Shown: piece after piece, positions 52,452 to 61,640 of the stretch
How positions within the stretch are numbered: position 1 is the stretch's first letter
Layout of the letters: every line of letters starts with the position of its first letter
NCBI GenBank assembly: GCA_009692585.1
Contig: SHYX01000008.1
Coordinates: forward strand, 1-64,000
DNA from: Myxococcales bacterium
GTDB taxonomy: Bacteria > Myxococcota > UBA796 > SXON01
Direction: 5' to 3'
Length of the DNA stretch: 64,000 nucleotides
Translations under genes and position numbers: made by a program
Notes under the pieces: model-generated
Seen by the model: the letters and a program-made list of their open reading frames with translations, nothing else
What the model was told of the DNA's origin: nothing
Databases searched by the model: none

Positions 52452-53045
52452 TCAGCCCCGACCACGGAGCCAGCCACCCATGCCGATCTCCAGGCGGGAG
52501 CGGGCACCATGCGGGAGGGGCCGGATCGCGGCCTCGAGCACTGAAAATACGCGCTCGGTCCGGGCCTCGCGGGCCACCTCCGCTGGGGACGGCTCGCCGT
52601 CGGCGATCCACTCGCGCTCGCGCTCGTTGGCCCAACGCCAGAGCGCGTGCGGCGCGTGCACCTCGGCGCGCGCCCCGGCCTCCTGAAACAGCCGCCTCGA
52701 TCGCGGGACATGGTAGGCCGCGGTGAGGACCAGGCCGCGGATGGACCCCTGCTCCTCGAAAGAAGCCGTGCCGAACACCGCCTCCTCGCGCGTGCTGCGA
52801 GTGACGTCCCGCCGCAGGATCTGGGCGTCATCCACCCCAAGCTGCTGCAAGAGGCCCACCACCAGCGCGGAGCCGCTGAACTCCTGCCCGCGCAGGTGCG
52901 CCTCCAAGGTGACGACGCAGCGGGCGCCGGCCCGCAACGCTGCCGCCGCAGCCGCAGCTCGTGCCCTCAACTCCCGGAGCGCGCGATCAGGCTCCCGTCG
53001 AAGCTCCTTGCCGAGGATCAGCACCGCATCGAAAGGAAAGGACAC
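52452..53045 (-). CDS. YdcF/SanA-like (DUF218) protein
   Basis: 197 residues with no signal peptide or membrane helix. The Rossmann-like layout of YdcF/ElyC/SanA-type DUF218 proteins is visible: DAVLILGKELRREPDRAL (first strand with a G-containing turn), ARAAAAAAALRAGARCVVTLEAH, STREEAVFGTASFEEQGSIRGLVLTAAYHVPRSRRLFQEAG (conserved R-x-T-x-E/N...T-x-x-Y/F-H-x-x-R). Members are SAM-binding or envelope-related proteins of unclear function. Its C-terminus (REWIADGEPSPAEVAREARTE) is helical. It converges on the PEGA gene (16 bp) and is divergent from the exported protein at 53086. Confidence 0.8.
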   Translation of the reverse strand: MSFPFDAVLILGKELRREPDRALRELRARAAAAAAALRAGARCVVTLEAHLRGQEFSGSALVVGLLQQLGVDDAQILRRDVTRSTREEAVFGTASFEEQGSIRGLVLTAAYHVPRSRRLFQEAGARAEVHAPHALWRWANEREREWIADGEPSPAEVAREARTERVFSVLEAAIRPLPHGARSRLEIGMGGWLRGRG

Positions 53046-53085
53046 GCCAGCGCCTAACGTCCCGGCCTAGACTTTCCGATCCCTG

Positions 53086-53712
53086 GTGCTGAGGCTCACC
53101 GCCATGCTCGTCGCCCTCGCCTTCTCGGCACTCGCCGCCGAGCCCGCTCCCCTCCCCGCCGTGGCCTACAACAGCGAGCTCGAGGTCGAGATGCCGGCGG
53201 TGCACATCCGCGCCACCCCTCTCGCGCTCACCCCCTGGCGCACGCTCGCCGACGGCATGGCGGCGGAACTGGCGCTCGCAGGCCATGGCATCCGGGTCGA
53301 GGACGCGTCGGTCGTGCGGGTCCAGGACAGCCCCGGACGGACACGCGTGTCCTGGACCGAACTGGCGACGGGGCAGATGCGGTTGCGTGCGGACAAGCCG
53401 CACGGACGGAATGTCTGTACCGCGGCCATCCGCGGCGGGATCTGGAGCGGGAGCGGCGCGGTGGCGGTCTATGCCCCCACCCCCGGACGAGAGGAAGCGG
53501 TGGGCGACGATCTCGCCTTCCTTCTGGTCGAGGACCACCCCAAGATCGGGGCGTTGGTCGCGCTGTCTCCGGGGGATTCGGTGACCGTCGTCAATGTGCG
53601 CAGGGCGGGGGTGATGCTGCGGGAGTGGGTCGAAGTCGCGCGGTCGGCGGGAACGGTCAGCGTCGACCGCAAGCCGTCCGGCGAACGAATCTGCTTCCAC
53701 GACGCGGGGTAG
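53086..53712 (+). CDS. Exported protein of unknown function
   Basis: GTG at 53086 (MLRLTAMLVALAFSALA) gives 208 residues with a conventional signal including one Arg; ATG at 53104 would give an uncharged signal. The mature protein is a single domain with strands AYNSELEVEMPAVHIRATPLALTPW, MAAELALAGHGIRVEDASVV and RTRVSWTELATGQMRLRAD. A pair of Cys (NVCTAAIRGG, ERICFHDAG) may form a disulfide. No family was recognised. It stands alone between a divergent DUF218 gene and the acyl-CoA dehydrogenase 31 bp downstream. Confidence 0.7.
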   Translation: MLRLTAMLVALAFSALAAEPAPLPAVAYNSELEVEMPAVHIRATPLALTPWRTLADGMAAELALAGHGIRVEDASVVRVQDSPGRTRVSWTELATGQMRLRADKPHGRNVCTAAIRGGIWSGSGAVAVYAPTPGREEAVGDDLAFLLVEDHPKIGALVALSPGDSVTVVNVRRAGVMLREWVEVARSAGTVSVDRKPSGERICFHDAG

Positions 53713-53743
53713 CCACCCGGCCGGGACGGGGTACATCGCCGCG

Positions 53744-55390
53744 ATGACCGCCGCCGACACCGCCCGTGACGCATTCGCCGCCTGGCGGGCCGAGGTCAGC
53801 ATCAACGCCTGGGACGCCGACCCCCACCTGCGGTCGCTCCTGGCACGCTTCGGACGCCCACAGACCGACACGATGCGCGCGTTCGGCGGGCAGGTGGCCG
53901 GAGAGATCGACGCCTGGGCGACGGCCACCAATCGCGACGGCGCGTTGCCCCAACTTCGCCGGTTCGACGCCGCAGGCCGGCGGACGGAACAGGTGGTGTT
54001 CCATCCGGACTACCACGCGATCGGCCGGCTGACCTACCGCACCGGTCTGATGCGGCTCTACGCTGAGCCGGGTCGCGAGCTAGAAACGATTGCCTTCACC
54101 TATCTCCTCGGCCAGAACGGTGAAGCGGGGCACACCTGTCCCCACGCCTGTACCGCGGGGATGATCAAGAGCGTACAGGCTGCATGTCGCGACGCCAACG
54201 AGGGGAGCGTCCCCGCGGGCAGCGTCTCCCGAGCGCAGGCCAGCGCTTGGCTGGAACGGCTCTACGATCCCGACTACGACACGCATTTTCACGGGTCGCA
54301 GTTCCTGACCGAGGTGCAGGGGGGCTCGGACGTGGGCAGCAATGCCCTGGTCGCGCGCCTCGACGGCGATCGGTGGCGCCTCAGCGGCGAGAAGTGGTTC
54401 TGCTCGGTGGTCGACGCGCAGCTTTTCCTGGTCACCGCTCGTCCGGAGGGGGCACCGGCGGGCACTGCCGGACTCGGCGCCTTCGTCGTGCCACGACTTC
54501 GGGCAACCGGGGAGCCCAACGGCTTCGCGATCCGTCGGCTCAAAGACAAGCTTGGAACCCGCTCGATGGCCAGCGCCGAGCTGGACTTCTCCGACGCCGA
54601 GGCCTGGCGGGTCGGCGACTTCCGTCGCACCGTGGACATCGTGCTGAACACCTCCCGCATCTACAATGCCGTCGTCGCCGCCGGGATGATGCAGAGGGCC
54701 TGGCGAGAAGCCTCCGCCTATGCGCGACATCGCCTCGCCTTCGGACAGCCGATTCGCGACTTCCCGATCATCGCGCGCATCCTCGCCGGCTTGCAGACCG
54801 AGGCCCACGCCGCCCGGGCCAGCACCTTCTGGATCGCCGACATGGCGGACCGCGCGGCGACAGGTCGCGCCCGCGAGCACGAAGCGGGCGCCTTCCGCAT
54901 GTTGGTGAACCTGAACAAGATGTGGACCGCATTGGCCTGCCCGGCCGCGATCCGGCGCGCGATCGAGGTGCTCGGCGGCAACGGCGCCATCGAGGAGTTC
55001 AGCGTGCTACCGCGTTTGCTTCGCGACTCGATGGTGGTGGAGGCGTGGGAAGGCGGACACGGGGTCCTCTGTGCGCAACTGCTCCGCGACAGCCAGCGCT
55101 TGCGCCTGCACCAGCCGATGTTCGCGCTCCTGGACTCGCTCCCCGCCGGGGAGTTCGGCGCGATCCGGGGGCGGTGGGAAAGCGTGGTGAGCCGCCCGGA
55201 GACCGAGGCCGCCTGGCACCTCCGTGACCTCGTCGACGAACTGCGCGTCGAGGTGCAGAGCGCACTGTTGCTCGGGGAGGAGGGGGTGACCGCGCCGACC
55301 TGTGGAGCGCACCTCCGAGCGACCGAGCGCCGCGGTGCGGATCCGCTCGCGGACGCCGGGTTGGCGGAGAGGGTGCTGGCGCTGCGGTAG
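53744..55390 (+). CDS. Acyl-CoA dehydrogenase, AidB-like
   Basis: 548 residues, like AidB (~540) rather than ordinary acyl-CoA dehydrogenases (~380). FAD-enzyme landmarks are FLTEVQGGSDVGSNALVARL (substrate/FAD-binding loop, with GGSD), EKWFCSVVDAQLFLVTAR, IRRLKDKLGTRSMASAELDF (KxKLGxR), VNLNKMWTALACPAAIRRAIEVLGGNGAIEEF and LLRDSMVVEAWEGG (the region that ends in E-G-G). AidB proteins show weak isovaleryl-CoA activity and bind DNA during alkylation response in E. coli; other relatives are catabolic. Which applies here cannot be told. No obvious partner genes are adjacent. Confidence 0.85.
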   Translation: MTAADTARDAFAAWRAEVSINAWDADPHLRSLLARFGRPQTDTMRAFGGQVAGEIDAWATATNRDGALPQLRRFDAAGRRTEQVVFHPDYHAIGRLTYRTGLMRLYAEPGRELETIAFTYLLGQNGEAGHTCPHACTAGMIKSVQAACRDANEGSVPAGSVSRAQASAWLERLYDPDYDTHFHGSQFLTEVQGGSDVGSNALVARLDGDRWRLSGEKWFCSVVDAQLFLVTARPEGAPAGTAGLGAFVVPRLRATGEPNGFAIRRLKDKLGTRSMASAELDFSDAEAWRVGDFRRTVDIVLNTSRIYNAVVAAGMMQRAWREASAYARHRLAFGQPIRDFPIIARILAGLQTEAHAARASTFWIADMADRAATGRAREHEAGAFRMLVNLNKMWTALACPAAIRRAIEVLGGNGAIEEFSVLPRLLRDSMVVEAWEGGHGVLCAQLLRDSQRLRLHQPMFALLDSLPAGEFGAIRGRWESVVSRPETEAAWHLRDLVDELRVEVQSALLLGEEGVTAPTCGAHLRATERRGADPLADAGLAERVLALR

Positions 55391-55417
55391 GGGCAGGAGC
55401 CTGATATCCCCCCCGGC

Positions 55418-58051
55418 ATGATCCTCCTCGCGCTCCTCGGCTGTGCCCCACCAGCACCAGCGCCCAACCCCACCGGCGACAACCTCTTCCAGAACGGCTG
55501 TCCGATCGAGGGTCAGGCCACCGCCCGCGCCCTGGTGGACGTCCGGGAGCGCCCGTGGGGCCCCGAAGCGCTCGCTCGCCCGGGCGACGTGCTGCTCATG
55601 AACGAACACGCCGCGTTCGTGATCCAAGGGGTGGAGGCGCCACGGACCTACTACCACTACGGCGGCGCGCCGATCGACGCGGTGGCCCTGCGCGGCTGCG
55701 AGCAGGCGGGCCCCGAACTGTTCGAAGAGCTGGGCTTCATCGTCGGCCAGCTCGAACTCAGCGACTTCAACGCCTCGACGCTGCATCAGGTCCGGGGTCA
55801 GGCCATCGAGGTGAAGAGCGACGGCGCCGACGGCGGGGACGCGATCGTCGAGGTGCGCGCCACCGATGACCGGTTCTGGTTGGTAGAGATGACGCTGGTC
55901 CGCAACGTCTGGGAGGCGGGCGGCCGCAAGGAGCTGGGTCCGCTCTTCGGCCTCGACGTGACGCTGCGCTACACGCTCAAGCCCAACGCCAAGGCGCTCC
56001 AGATCGACGTGTTGCTGGGTGGAAAGCCGGTGACCGACGGCTTTCTGGTCGGGGCCCTGGTGTTCCCGTCGGACGAGCTGGTGGTCACCACCTTCTCGAC
56101 GGGTCAGCTCTCCGCCGGCGGATTCTCCCTCGATCTCGGCGTCCCCTGGTTGGGGATGGCGGGGGTCTCCGGGTCGCAGGCGGTGGCGATGCCGGAGGCG
56201 AGCATGGCGTACGCCGAGGTCAGCGGCGTGCGCGCGCTTCTGGACCTGAAGCAGGCCGTCGAGCCGCTCCTGGTGACCGGCGCCGCGGTCCCGCCCGCCA
56301 CGCGCTTCCTGCTCGGCGTCGGCGCGTCGGACGGGGCCAGCGCCAGCGCCACCCTCGAGCCCTGGATGGGTTCACTCGCCGAGTCGGGAGCCTGGGCAAC
56401 GGTCAGCGGGACCGTGTCAGACGGAGCCGGTCCGGTGGCTGGGACGACGGTGCTGGTGGAGGCCAGGACGGCCGCGGGGGTCGAAGGCGTCGTCGAGACA
56501 CTGGTGACCGACATCAACGGGCACTTTTCCGGGCGGAGCATCCACTTCGGCTCGCCGTGGACCCTGACGGCGACGGCCGAGGGGCGCGACGACGGTCCCC
56601 GCATCACCGCGGCTCCAGGCACCGCAGCGACGCTGACGATTGGCGCTGTGGGTGGCCTCGCGCTCGACGTCGTGGACGGCGACGGCGTCGCGATTCCGGT
56701 CCGCGTGGCCCTGACCCGAGCCGACGGCGCCCGGCGGGTGCTCTACGCGCTCCCCGGGGAAACGGTCGCGGTACCACCCGGGACCTGGGCGGCCACGGTG
56801 ACCCGAGGCTACGAATACGCCATCGCCCACCAGACCGTGGTGGTCCCCGAGGGAGGCAGCACCACGCTCGCTGCGATGCTCGAACATGTTATCGATACGA
56901 CGGGGTGGGCGTCGGTCGACACCCACGTACACGCCGAGGCCAGCGCCGACAGCGCCACGCGGGCGGCTGACCGTTTTCGTACCTCCGCGGCTTCTGGGCT
57001 CGACGTCACCGTGAGCACCGATCACGAGGCGATCATCGACATGGCACCGTACGTCGACGGCGAGGGGCTCGCCGATTGGGTGAGCTACGGTCTGGGCAGC
57101 GAGATCACCGGCACCGTTCCCGAGCACGTCAACGCCTGGCCGTTCCCGCCCGACAGCACCGACGCGCGCGGCGACCCGGTACGTTGGTACCAGCTTGGTT
57201 TCCCAGGCATCTACGCCGCAGCCCGGGAACGTGGCGCGCGGGTCGTGCAGCTGAACCACGCGCGGGTCAACGGTGAGTGCGGCATCCTCTGCGTGCTCGA
57301 CTGGGATCGGGGCACCGACGACCCCGCGACGGCGGACCCGGAGGGGCTGGCCTTGCCGGCGGGGACGGACATCTGGTCGTGGGACTTCGACTCCTTCGAG
57401 CTACTCAACGGCCTTCGCTCACCGCTTCTGGACCTGGAGGACCCCCGCCACACCGGCGCCCTCCACGACTGGCTCGCGTTCCTGAACCTCGGCCACCGCA
57501 TCACCGCGACCGCCGTCACCGATGTCCACGGGCTGCAGATTCCTGGCGAACCCCGCGTCTACGCTCTGGTGGCCGACGACACCCCCGGCGTCGTGACCGC
57601 CGACGACATTGCCGACGCTGAACTCGATGGTGCTGCGGTGCTTTCAGCGGGGGCGTTCGCCACCGTCGACATCGGCGGCATCGGGCCGGGTGGCCTCGCG
57701 AGCGCGCCGGAGGGCAACGCCACGCTGGCGCTTTCGGTGCTGGCACTCCCCGAGATCGACGTCGTCACCGTCTACGTACTCGTGAACTGTGATCTGGTCG
57801 CCACGGTCGACACCACGGCGCCCCACGAACTCCAGAAGCTCGCCGCCGCCGTCCCCCTGACCCTGGCGGCCGACGGCCACGTGGTCACCCTCGGCTTCGG
57901 GGCGGAGCCCATGCCCGAGGGCCTGCAGGACTACGACGCGGCCAACGTACCGCGCTTCGTCACCAACGCGATCTATGTGGATGCAGACGGCGACGGCGTC
58001 TGGACTCCGCCGGGGGCCAAGGCCTGCGCGACCGGTCGGTTCGTCCAGTGA
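55418..58051 (+). CDS. Large PHP-domain lipoprotein with carboxypeptidase-regulatory-like domains
   Basis: 877 residues from ATG at 55418; MILLALLGCAPP has eight residues before Cys and no upstream in-frame ATG or GTG. Residues ~30-320 are a beta-rich domain (VRERPWGPEALARPGDVLL, LGPLFGLDVTLRYTLKPNAKALQIDV). Residues ~325-490 hold carboxypeptidase-regulatory/Ig-like repeats (VSGTVSDGAGPVAGTTVLVEART). From residue ~500 a CehA/McbA-like PHP metal domain follows: WASVDTHVHAEASADS, DVTVSTDHEAI, VVQLNHARVNGECGI and ATAVTDVHGLQIPG. PHP proteins are mostly metal-dependent phosphoesterases. A second PHP protein occurs at 40153-41811. Substrate unknown; surface location inferred. Confidence 0.85.
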   Translation: MILLALLGCAPPAPAPNPTGDNLFQNGCPIEGQATARALVDVRERPWGPEALARPGDVLLMNEHAAFVIQGVEAPRTYYHYGGAPIDAVALRGCEQAGPELFEELGFIVGQLELSDFNASTLHQVRGQAIEVKSDGADGGDAIVEVRATDDRFWLVEMTLVRNVWEAGGRKELGPLFGLDVTLRYTLKPNAKALQIDVLLGGKPVTDGFLVGALVFPSDELVVTTFSTGQLSAGGFSLDLGVPWLGMAGVSGSQAVAMPEASMAYAEVSGVRALLDLKQAVEPLLVTGAAVPPATRFLLGVGASDGASASATLEPWMGSLAESGAWATVSGTVSDGAGPVAGTTVLVEARTAAGVEGVVETLVTDINGHFSGRSIHFGSPWTLTATAEGRDDGPRITAAPGTAATLTIGAVGGLALDVVDGDGVAIPVRVALTRADGARRVLYALPGETVAVPPGTWAATVTRGYEYAIAHQTVVVPEGGSTTLAAMLEHVIDTTGWASVDTHVHAEASADSATRAADRFRTSAASGLDVTVSTDHEAIIDMAPYVDGEGLADWVSYGLGSEITGTVPEHVNAWPFPPDSTDARGDPVRWYQLGFPGIYAAARERGARVVQLNHARVNGECGILCVLDWDRGTDDPATADPEGLALPAGTDIWSWDFDSFELLNGLRSPLLDLEDPRHTGALHDWLAFLNLGHRITATAVTDVHGLQIPGEPRVYALVADDTPGVVTADDIADAELDGAAVLSAGAFATVDIGGIGPGGLASAPEGNATLALSVLALPEIDVVTVYVLVNCDLVATVDTTAPHELQKLAAAVPLTLAADGHVVTLGFGAEPMPEGLQDYDAANVPRFVTNAIYVDADGDGVWTPPGAKACATGRFVQ

Positions 58052-58055
58052 AAGG

Positions 58056-59318
58056 CTACAGCCTATAGTGCATGGTGTACGCGGCCAGTAGCCCCTCTTG
58101 ATCGGCGCGAATCGCCCGAATCTCCAGGCCGGTGTGATCACGGACGGCCGCCAGGGCCTTGGTGTTGAGCGGATCCTGCATGGCTACCACCAGCACGTCG
58201 CCCTCACGACGAATCGGCACCACGAGGTACTGCCGGACAAGCCAGGTTGGCAGCAGATCCAGCACCTTGGGATCCAATCGCGTTCGTTCAAGGTCGATGT
58301 CGGGGGGAGGGGGAGTCGCCTCCTCGTCCGCGGCCGCGTCGGCAGCGCCCTCGAACACGGACCCGGCCGGAACCTCGGCTTCGGCGGCCAGGGCCGTCCC
58401 GGGTCCAGGCACCGACGGCGGCGGAGGGGACAGGGCCGTCTCTCGCGCCGGGGCCGCGGGCGGTACGGGCGGAACCGACGCCGCGTCGGTGGTCGGCGCC
58501 TCGGGCAGCGTCGCGCCGGTTCCCGGCGACGGGCGACCGCTGAAGACGGCCACGCGCTTCCCCACGAATGCGGCGAGCCCCTCCTTGGCGTCCGGCGAGG
58601 TGAACAGACGCTGCTGGAGCTCGCGCTCCAGCGCAAGTCCGCTCTCCAGCGGCAGGTCGCTGCCGGCGACCACCGCGCGCTTGATGAGGCCGACGGCGCC
58701 GGCGGCGCGCGTGGGCGCACAAAAACTACGGGCGTATTTCAAGACTTCCTGCCACCAGTCATCGGCCGGCAACACCTGGTGGACCAGGCCCAGGACCGCC
58801 GCCTCCTCCACCGGCAGATTGCGCCCCTCCACCATCAGCTGCATGGCGCGGGCGCGCCCGACAATCCTCGACAAACGCTGTGTTCCGCCCGTGCCCGGCA
58901 GGACGCCCAGGGCGACTTCCGGCAGCCCGACCAGGTTCGGCTTCGCACCGGACTCCTTGCCGAGGCGAAGATCGCAGGCCAGCGCGATCTCCAATCCGCC
59001 GCCCACACAGTGCCCGTTGAGCGCGGCGATCACCAACTTGGGCGTGTTTTCCAGCCGAAGCAAGGTCTCGTTCGCATAGAGGCAGAAGTAGTACTTCTCC
59101 TCCGGTTCCAGGTGTTGAAGGTACGCGATGTCGGCGCCGGCGCAGAAGAACCGCTCACCGGCGCCGCGCAGCACGATGACGTCGATCCCGACGTCCATCC
59201 GAACGTCGCATACGTGAGCATCCAGCTCACGATGCATCGCGTAGCTGTAGCCGTTGGCCGGCGCGTTGTTGAGGGTGAGCACGGCGACGCGGTCGACGTC
59301 CTGGCGGTGTACGAGCAT
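58056..59318 (-). CDS. Crotonase (enoyl-CoA hydratase) fused to a GspE N-terminal (T2SSE_N) domain
   Basis: ATG at 59318 gives 420 residues. Residues ~1-265 are a crotonase: VAVLTLNNAPANGYSYAMHREL, FFCAGADIAYLQ (first oxyanion-hole strand), ALNGHCVGGGLEIALACDLRLG (second), GLPEVALGVLPGTGGTQRL (catalytic Glu region). A 65-residue Pro/Ala/Glu-rich linker follows. The last ~75 residues, LDPKVLDLLPTWLVRQYLVVPIRREGDVLVVAMQDPLNTKALAAVRDHTGLEIRAI..., match the N-terminal domain of type II secretion ATPase GspE. Normally that domain contacts GspL. The fusion is unusual; a crotonase localised or regulated by this module is the inference. The convergent PHP gene stops 4 bp away. Confidence 0.9.
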   Translation of the reverse strand: MLVHRQDVDRVAVLTLNNAPANGYSYAMHRELDAHVCDVRMDVGIDVIVLRGAGERFFCAGADIAYLQHLEPEEKYYFCLYANETLLRLENTPKLVIAALNGHCVGGGLEIALACDLRLGKESGAKPNLVGLPEVALGVLPGTGGTQRLSRIVGRARAMQLMVEGRNLPVEEAAVLGLVHQVLPADDWWQEVLKYARSFCAPTRAAGAVGLIKRAVVAGSDLPLESGLALERELQQRLFTSPDAKEGLAAFVGKRVAVFSGRPSPGTGATLPEAPTTDAASVPPVPPAAPARETALSPPPPSVPGPGTALAAEAEVPAGSVFEGAADAAADEEATPPPPDIDLERTRLDPKVLDLLPTWLVRQYLVVPIRREGDVLVVAMQDPLNTKALAAVRDHTGLEIRAIRADQEGLLAAYTMHYRL

Positions 59319-59378
59319 GGTGGCCTCTGACCCGGGGAAGGTTATCCCAGGCCGAGCGCCGGCAGGGTACGAAGGGCG

Positions 59379-61619
59379 ATGTCCCTCGACGCGCTTTACG
59401 CCGCCCTGCCTCACCGTCACGCCATCGGCCGCCGCCGCCTCGGGCGTGGGCTCACCCTGGCCGAGAAGGTGCTCGTCGCGCACCTCGCGGCGCCGGAGAC
59501 CGCGCCCTTCCATCGGGGCCGCAGCTTTCTGGATCTGCATCCCGACCGCGTTGCGATGCAGGACGCGACGGCGCAGATGGCGCTGTTGCAGTTCATGCTC
59601 GCCGGGAAGGACACCACCGCCGTGCCCACCACGGTCCACTGCGACCACCTCATCCGCGCGCGCCGGGGAGCCCAGGAGGACATGGCCGTCGCCACGACCG
59701 AAAACGCCGAGGTGTACGAGTTCCTCCGCAGCGCATGCCAGCGGTACGGCATCGGCTTCTGGAAGCCCGGTGGCGGCATCATCCACCAAGTGGTGCTCGA
59801 AAACTACGCGGCGCCGGGCACCCTGCTCATCGGAACCGACAGCCACACGCCCAACGCCGGTGGTCTCGGGATGCTCGCGGTCGGCGTCGGGGGCGCGGAC
59901 GCCGTCGACGCGATGGTCGGACTGCCCTGGGAAGTGCTCTGCCCCACCATCATCGGGGTTCGACTCACCGGCGCGCTGTCGGGCTGGACCTCCGCCAAGG
60001 ACGTGATCCTGAAGTTGGCGGGCCTCTTGACCGTCAAGGGGGGCACCAACGCCATCATCGAGTACTTCGGGCCCGGCTGCGAGAACCTGTCGGCCACCGG
60101 AAAGGCGACCATCTGCAACATGGGGGCGGAACTCGGGGCCACCTGCTCCATCTTCCCCTACGATCGGCGCATGGGCGACTACCTCCGCGCCACCGCACGC
60201 GCTCCGATCGCGATGAAGTGTGACCAGATCCGAGGCGCATTGGTCGCAGATCCGGAGGTCGAGACCAAGCCGGAGCTGTACTTCGATCGGGTGGTGGACA
60301 TCGACCTGACCACCCTGGAGCCGCACCTCGTGGGCCCGCACACTCCGGACCTCGCGAGGCCACTCTCCGCGGTCAAGCAGGCGATCACGACGGAAAACTA
60401 CCCCCGCCAGCTCCGCGTTGCGCTCTTGGGCAGCTGCACCAACTCGTCCTACGAAGACATCGAGCGCGCCGCCCACATTGCCCGGCAGGCCGCGGCGAAG
60501 GGATTCCGCGCCCGAACGCCGTTGTTGGTGACCCCCGGGAGCGATCAAATCCATGCAACAATCACTCGCGACGGACAGCTCCGGGACCTCGAAGCCATCG
60601 GTGCGGTCGTGCTGGCCAACGCGTGCGGACCGTGCATCGGCCAGTGGCAACGGGACGACATCGAGCCGGGTGAGCGTAACAGCATCGTCACCAGCTTCAA
60701 CCGCAACTTCCCCGCCCGAAACGATGGCAACCTCGAAACGCTCGCCTTCATCGGTAGCCCCGAGACCGTGGTCGCCCTCGCGCTCTCGGGGGACCTTGGC
60801 TTCGACCCCGCCCGCGACACGCTGGAGCGCGACGGCGTCACGCTGACGCTCGAGCCACCGCGTGGCGAGGAGCTACCACCCGCGGGGTTTGTACCCGACT
60901 TTGTGAGCTTCATCAAGCCGGATCCGGCCAACCGCGGGGCGGAGGTGGTGATTCGGAGCGGCAGCGATCGCCTGGAGCGACTGACCCCCTTTCTGGCCTG
61001 GGACGGGCAGGATCTCTCCGGGTTGGTGGTGCTGCTCAAGGCGAAGGGCAAGTGCACGACCGACCACATCTCCGCCGCGGGACCGTGGCTGAGGTACCGG
61101 GGGCACCTGACCAACATCTGCGGAAACCTCTTTTCGACCGTGCACAACGCATTCACCGGGGCGATCGGCCGCGGTCGCGACGTTCTGGCTGGGGAGGACG
61201 CCGTCCCCTACCCCGACCTCGCGACGAGATACCGCACGGCGGGCCAGGGTTGGGTGGCGATCGGCGACGAGAACTACGGGGAAGGATCCAGCCGGGAGCA
61301 CGCGGCGATGGAGCCGCGCCTGATGGGTTGCCGCGCGGTGATCGCCAGGAGCTTCGCCCGTATCCACGAGACCAACCTGAAAAAGCAGGGAGTGCTGCCC
61401 CTCACCTTCGCGGACCCGACCGATTACGACAACGTGCGGGAAGACGACCGGATCGCCCTCGTTGGCATCGCCGGGCTGTCCACGGGGACGTCCCCGACCC
61501 TGGTGCTTCAACACGCCGACGGCACCGTGGAGCGCATCGCCAGCCGGTCCTCGCACACACCCGAACAGTTCGCATGGTTCGTCGCGGGAAGCGCGCTCAA
61601 CGTCATCGCGCGTGGCTGA
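59379..61619 (+). CDS. acn: Aconitate hydratase (mitochondrial-type)
   Basis: 746 residues, matching mitochondrial-type aconitase. The three [4Fe-4S] ligands are in LLGSCTNSSYEDI and ANACGPCIGQWQ (C-G-P-C). Other landmarks: ENAEVYEFLRSACQRYGIGFWKPGGGIIHQ, GTDSHTPNAGGLGMLAVGVGGADAVDAM, and the swivelling C-terminal domain DENYGEGSSREHAAMEPRLMGCRAVIARSFARIHETNLKKQGVLPLTF. It isomerises citrate and isocitrate in the TCA cycle in the cytoplasm. It is divergent from the crotonase fusion with 60 bp between start codons and is not obviously in an operon with other cycle genes. Confidence 0.95.
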   Translation: MSLDALYAALPHRHAIGRRRLGRGLTLAEKVLVAHLAAPETAPFHRGRSFLDLHPDRVAMQDATAQMALLQFMLAGKDTTAVPTTVHCDHLIRARRGAQEDMAVATTENAEVYEFLRSACQRYGIGFWKPGGGIIHQVVLENYAAPGTLLIGTDSHTPNAGGLGMLAVGVGGADAVDAMVGLPWEVLCPTIIGVRLTGALSGWTSAKDVILKLAGLLTVKGGTNAIIEYFGPGCENLSATGKATICNMGAELGATCSIFPYDRRMGDYLRATARAPIAMKCDQIRGALVADPEVETKPELYFDRVVDIDLTTLEPHLVGPHTPDLARPLSAVKQAITTENYPRQLRVALLGSCTNSSYEDIERAAHIARQAAAKGFRARTPLLVTPGSDQIHATITRDGQLRDLEAIGAVVLANACGPCIGQWQRDDIEPGERNSIVTSFNRNFPARNDGNLETLAFIGSPETVVALALSGDLGFDPARDTLERDGVTLTLEPPRGEELPPAGFVPDFVSFIKPDPANRGAEVVIRSGSDRLERLTPFLAWDGQDLSGLVVLLKAKGKCTTDHISAAGPWLRYRGHLTNICGNLFSTVHNAFTGAIGRGRDVLAGEDAVPYPDLATRYRTAGQGWVAIGDENYGEGSSREHAAMEPRLMGCRAVIARSFARIHETNLKKQGVLPLTFADPTDYDNVREDDRIALVGIAGLSTGTSPTLVLQHADGTVERIASRSSHTPEQFAWFVAGSALNVIARG

Positions 61620-61640
61620 CGTGCTGGCTCCGCGCCGCCC

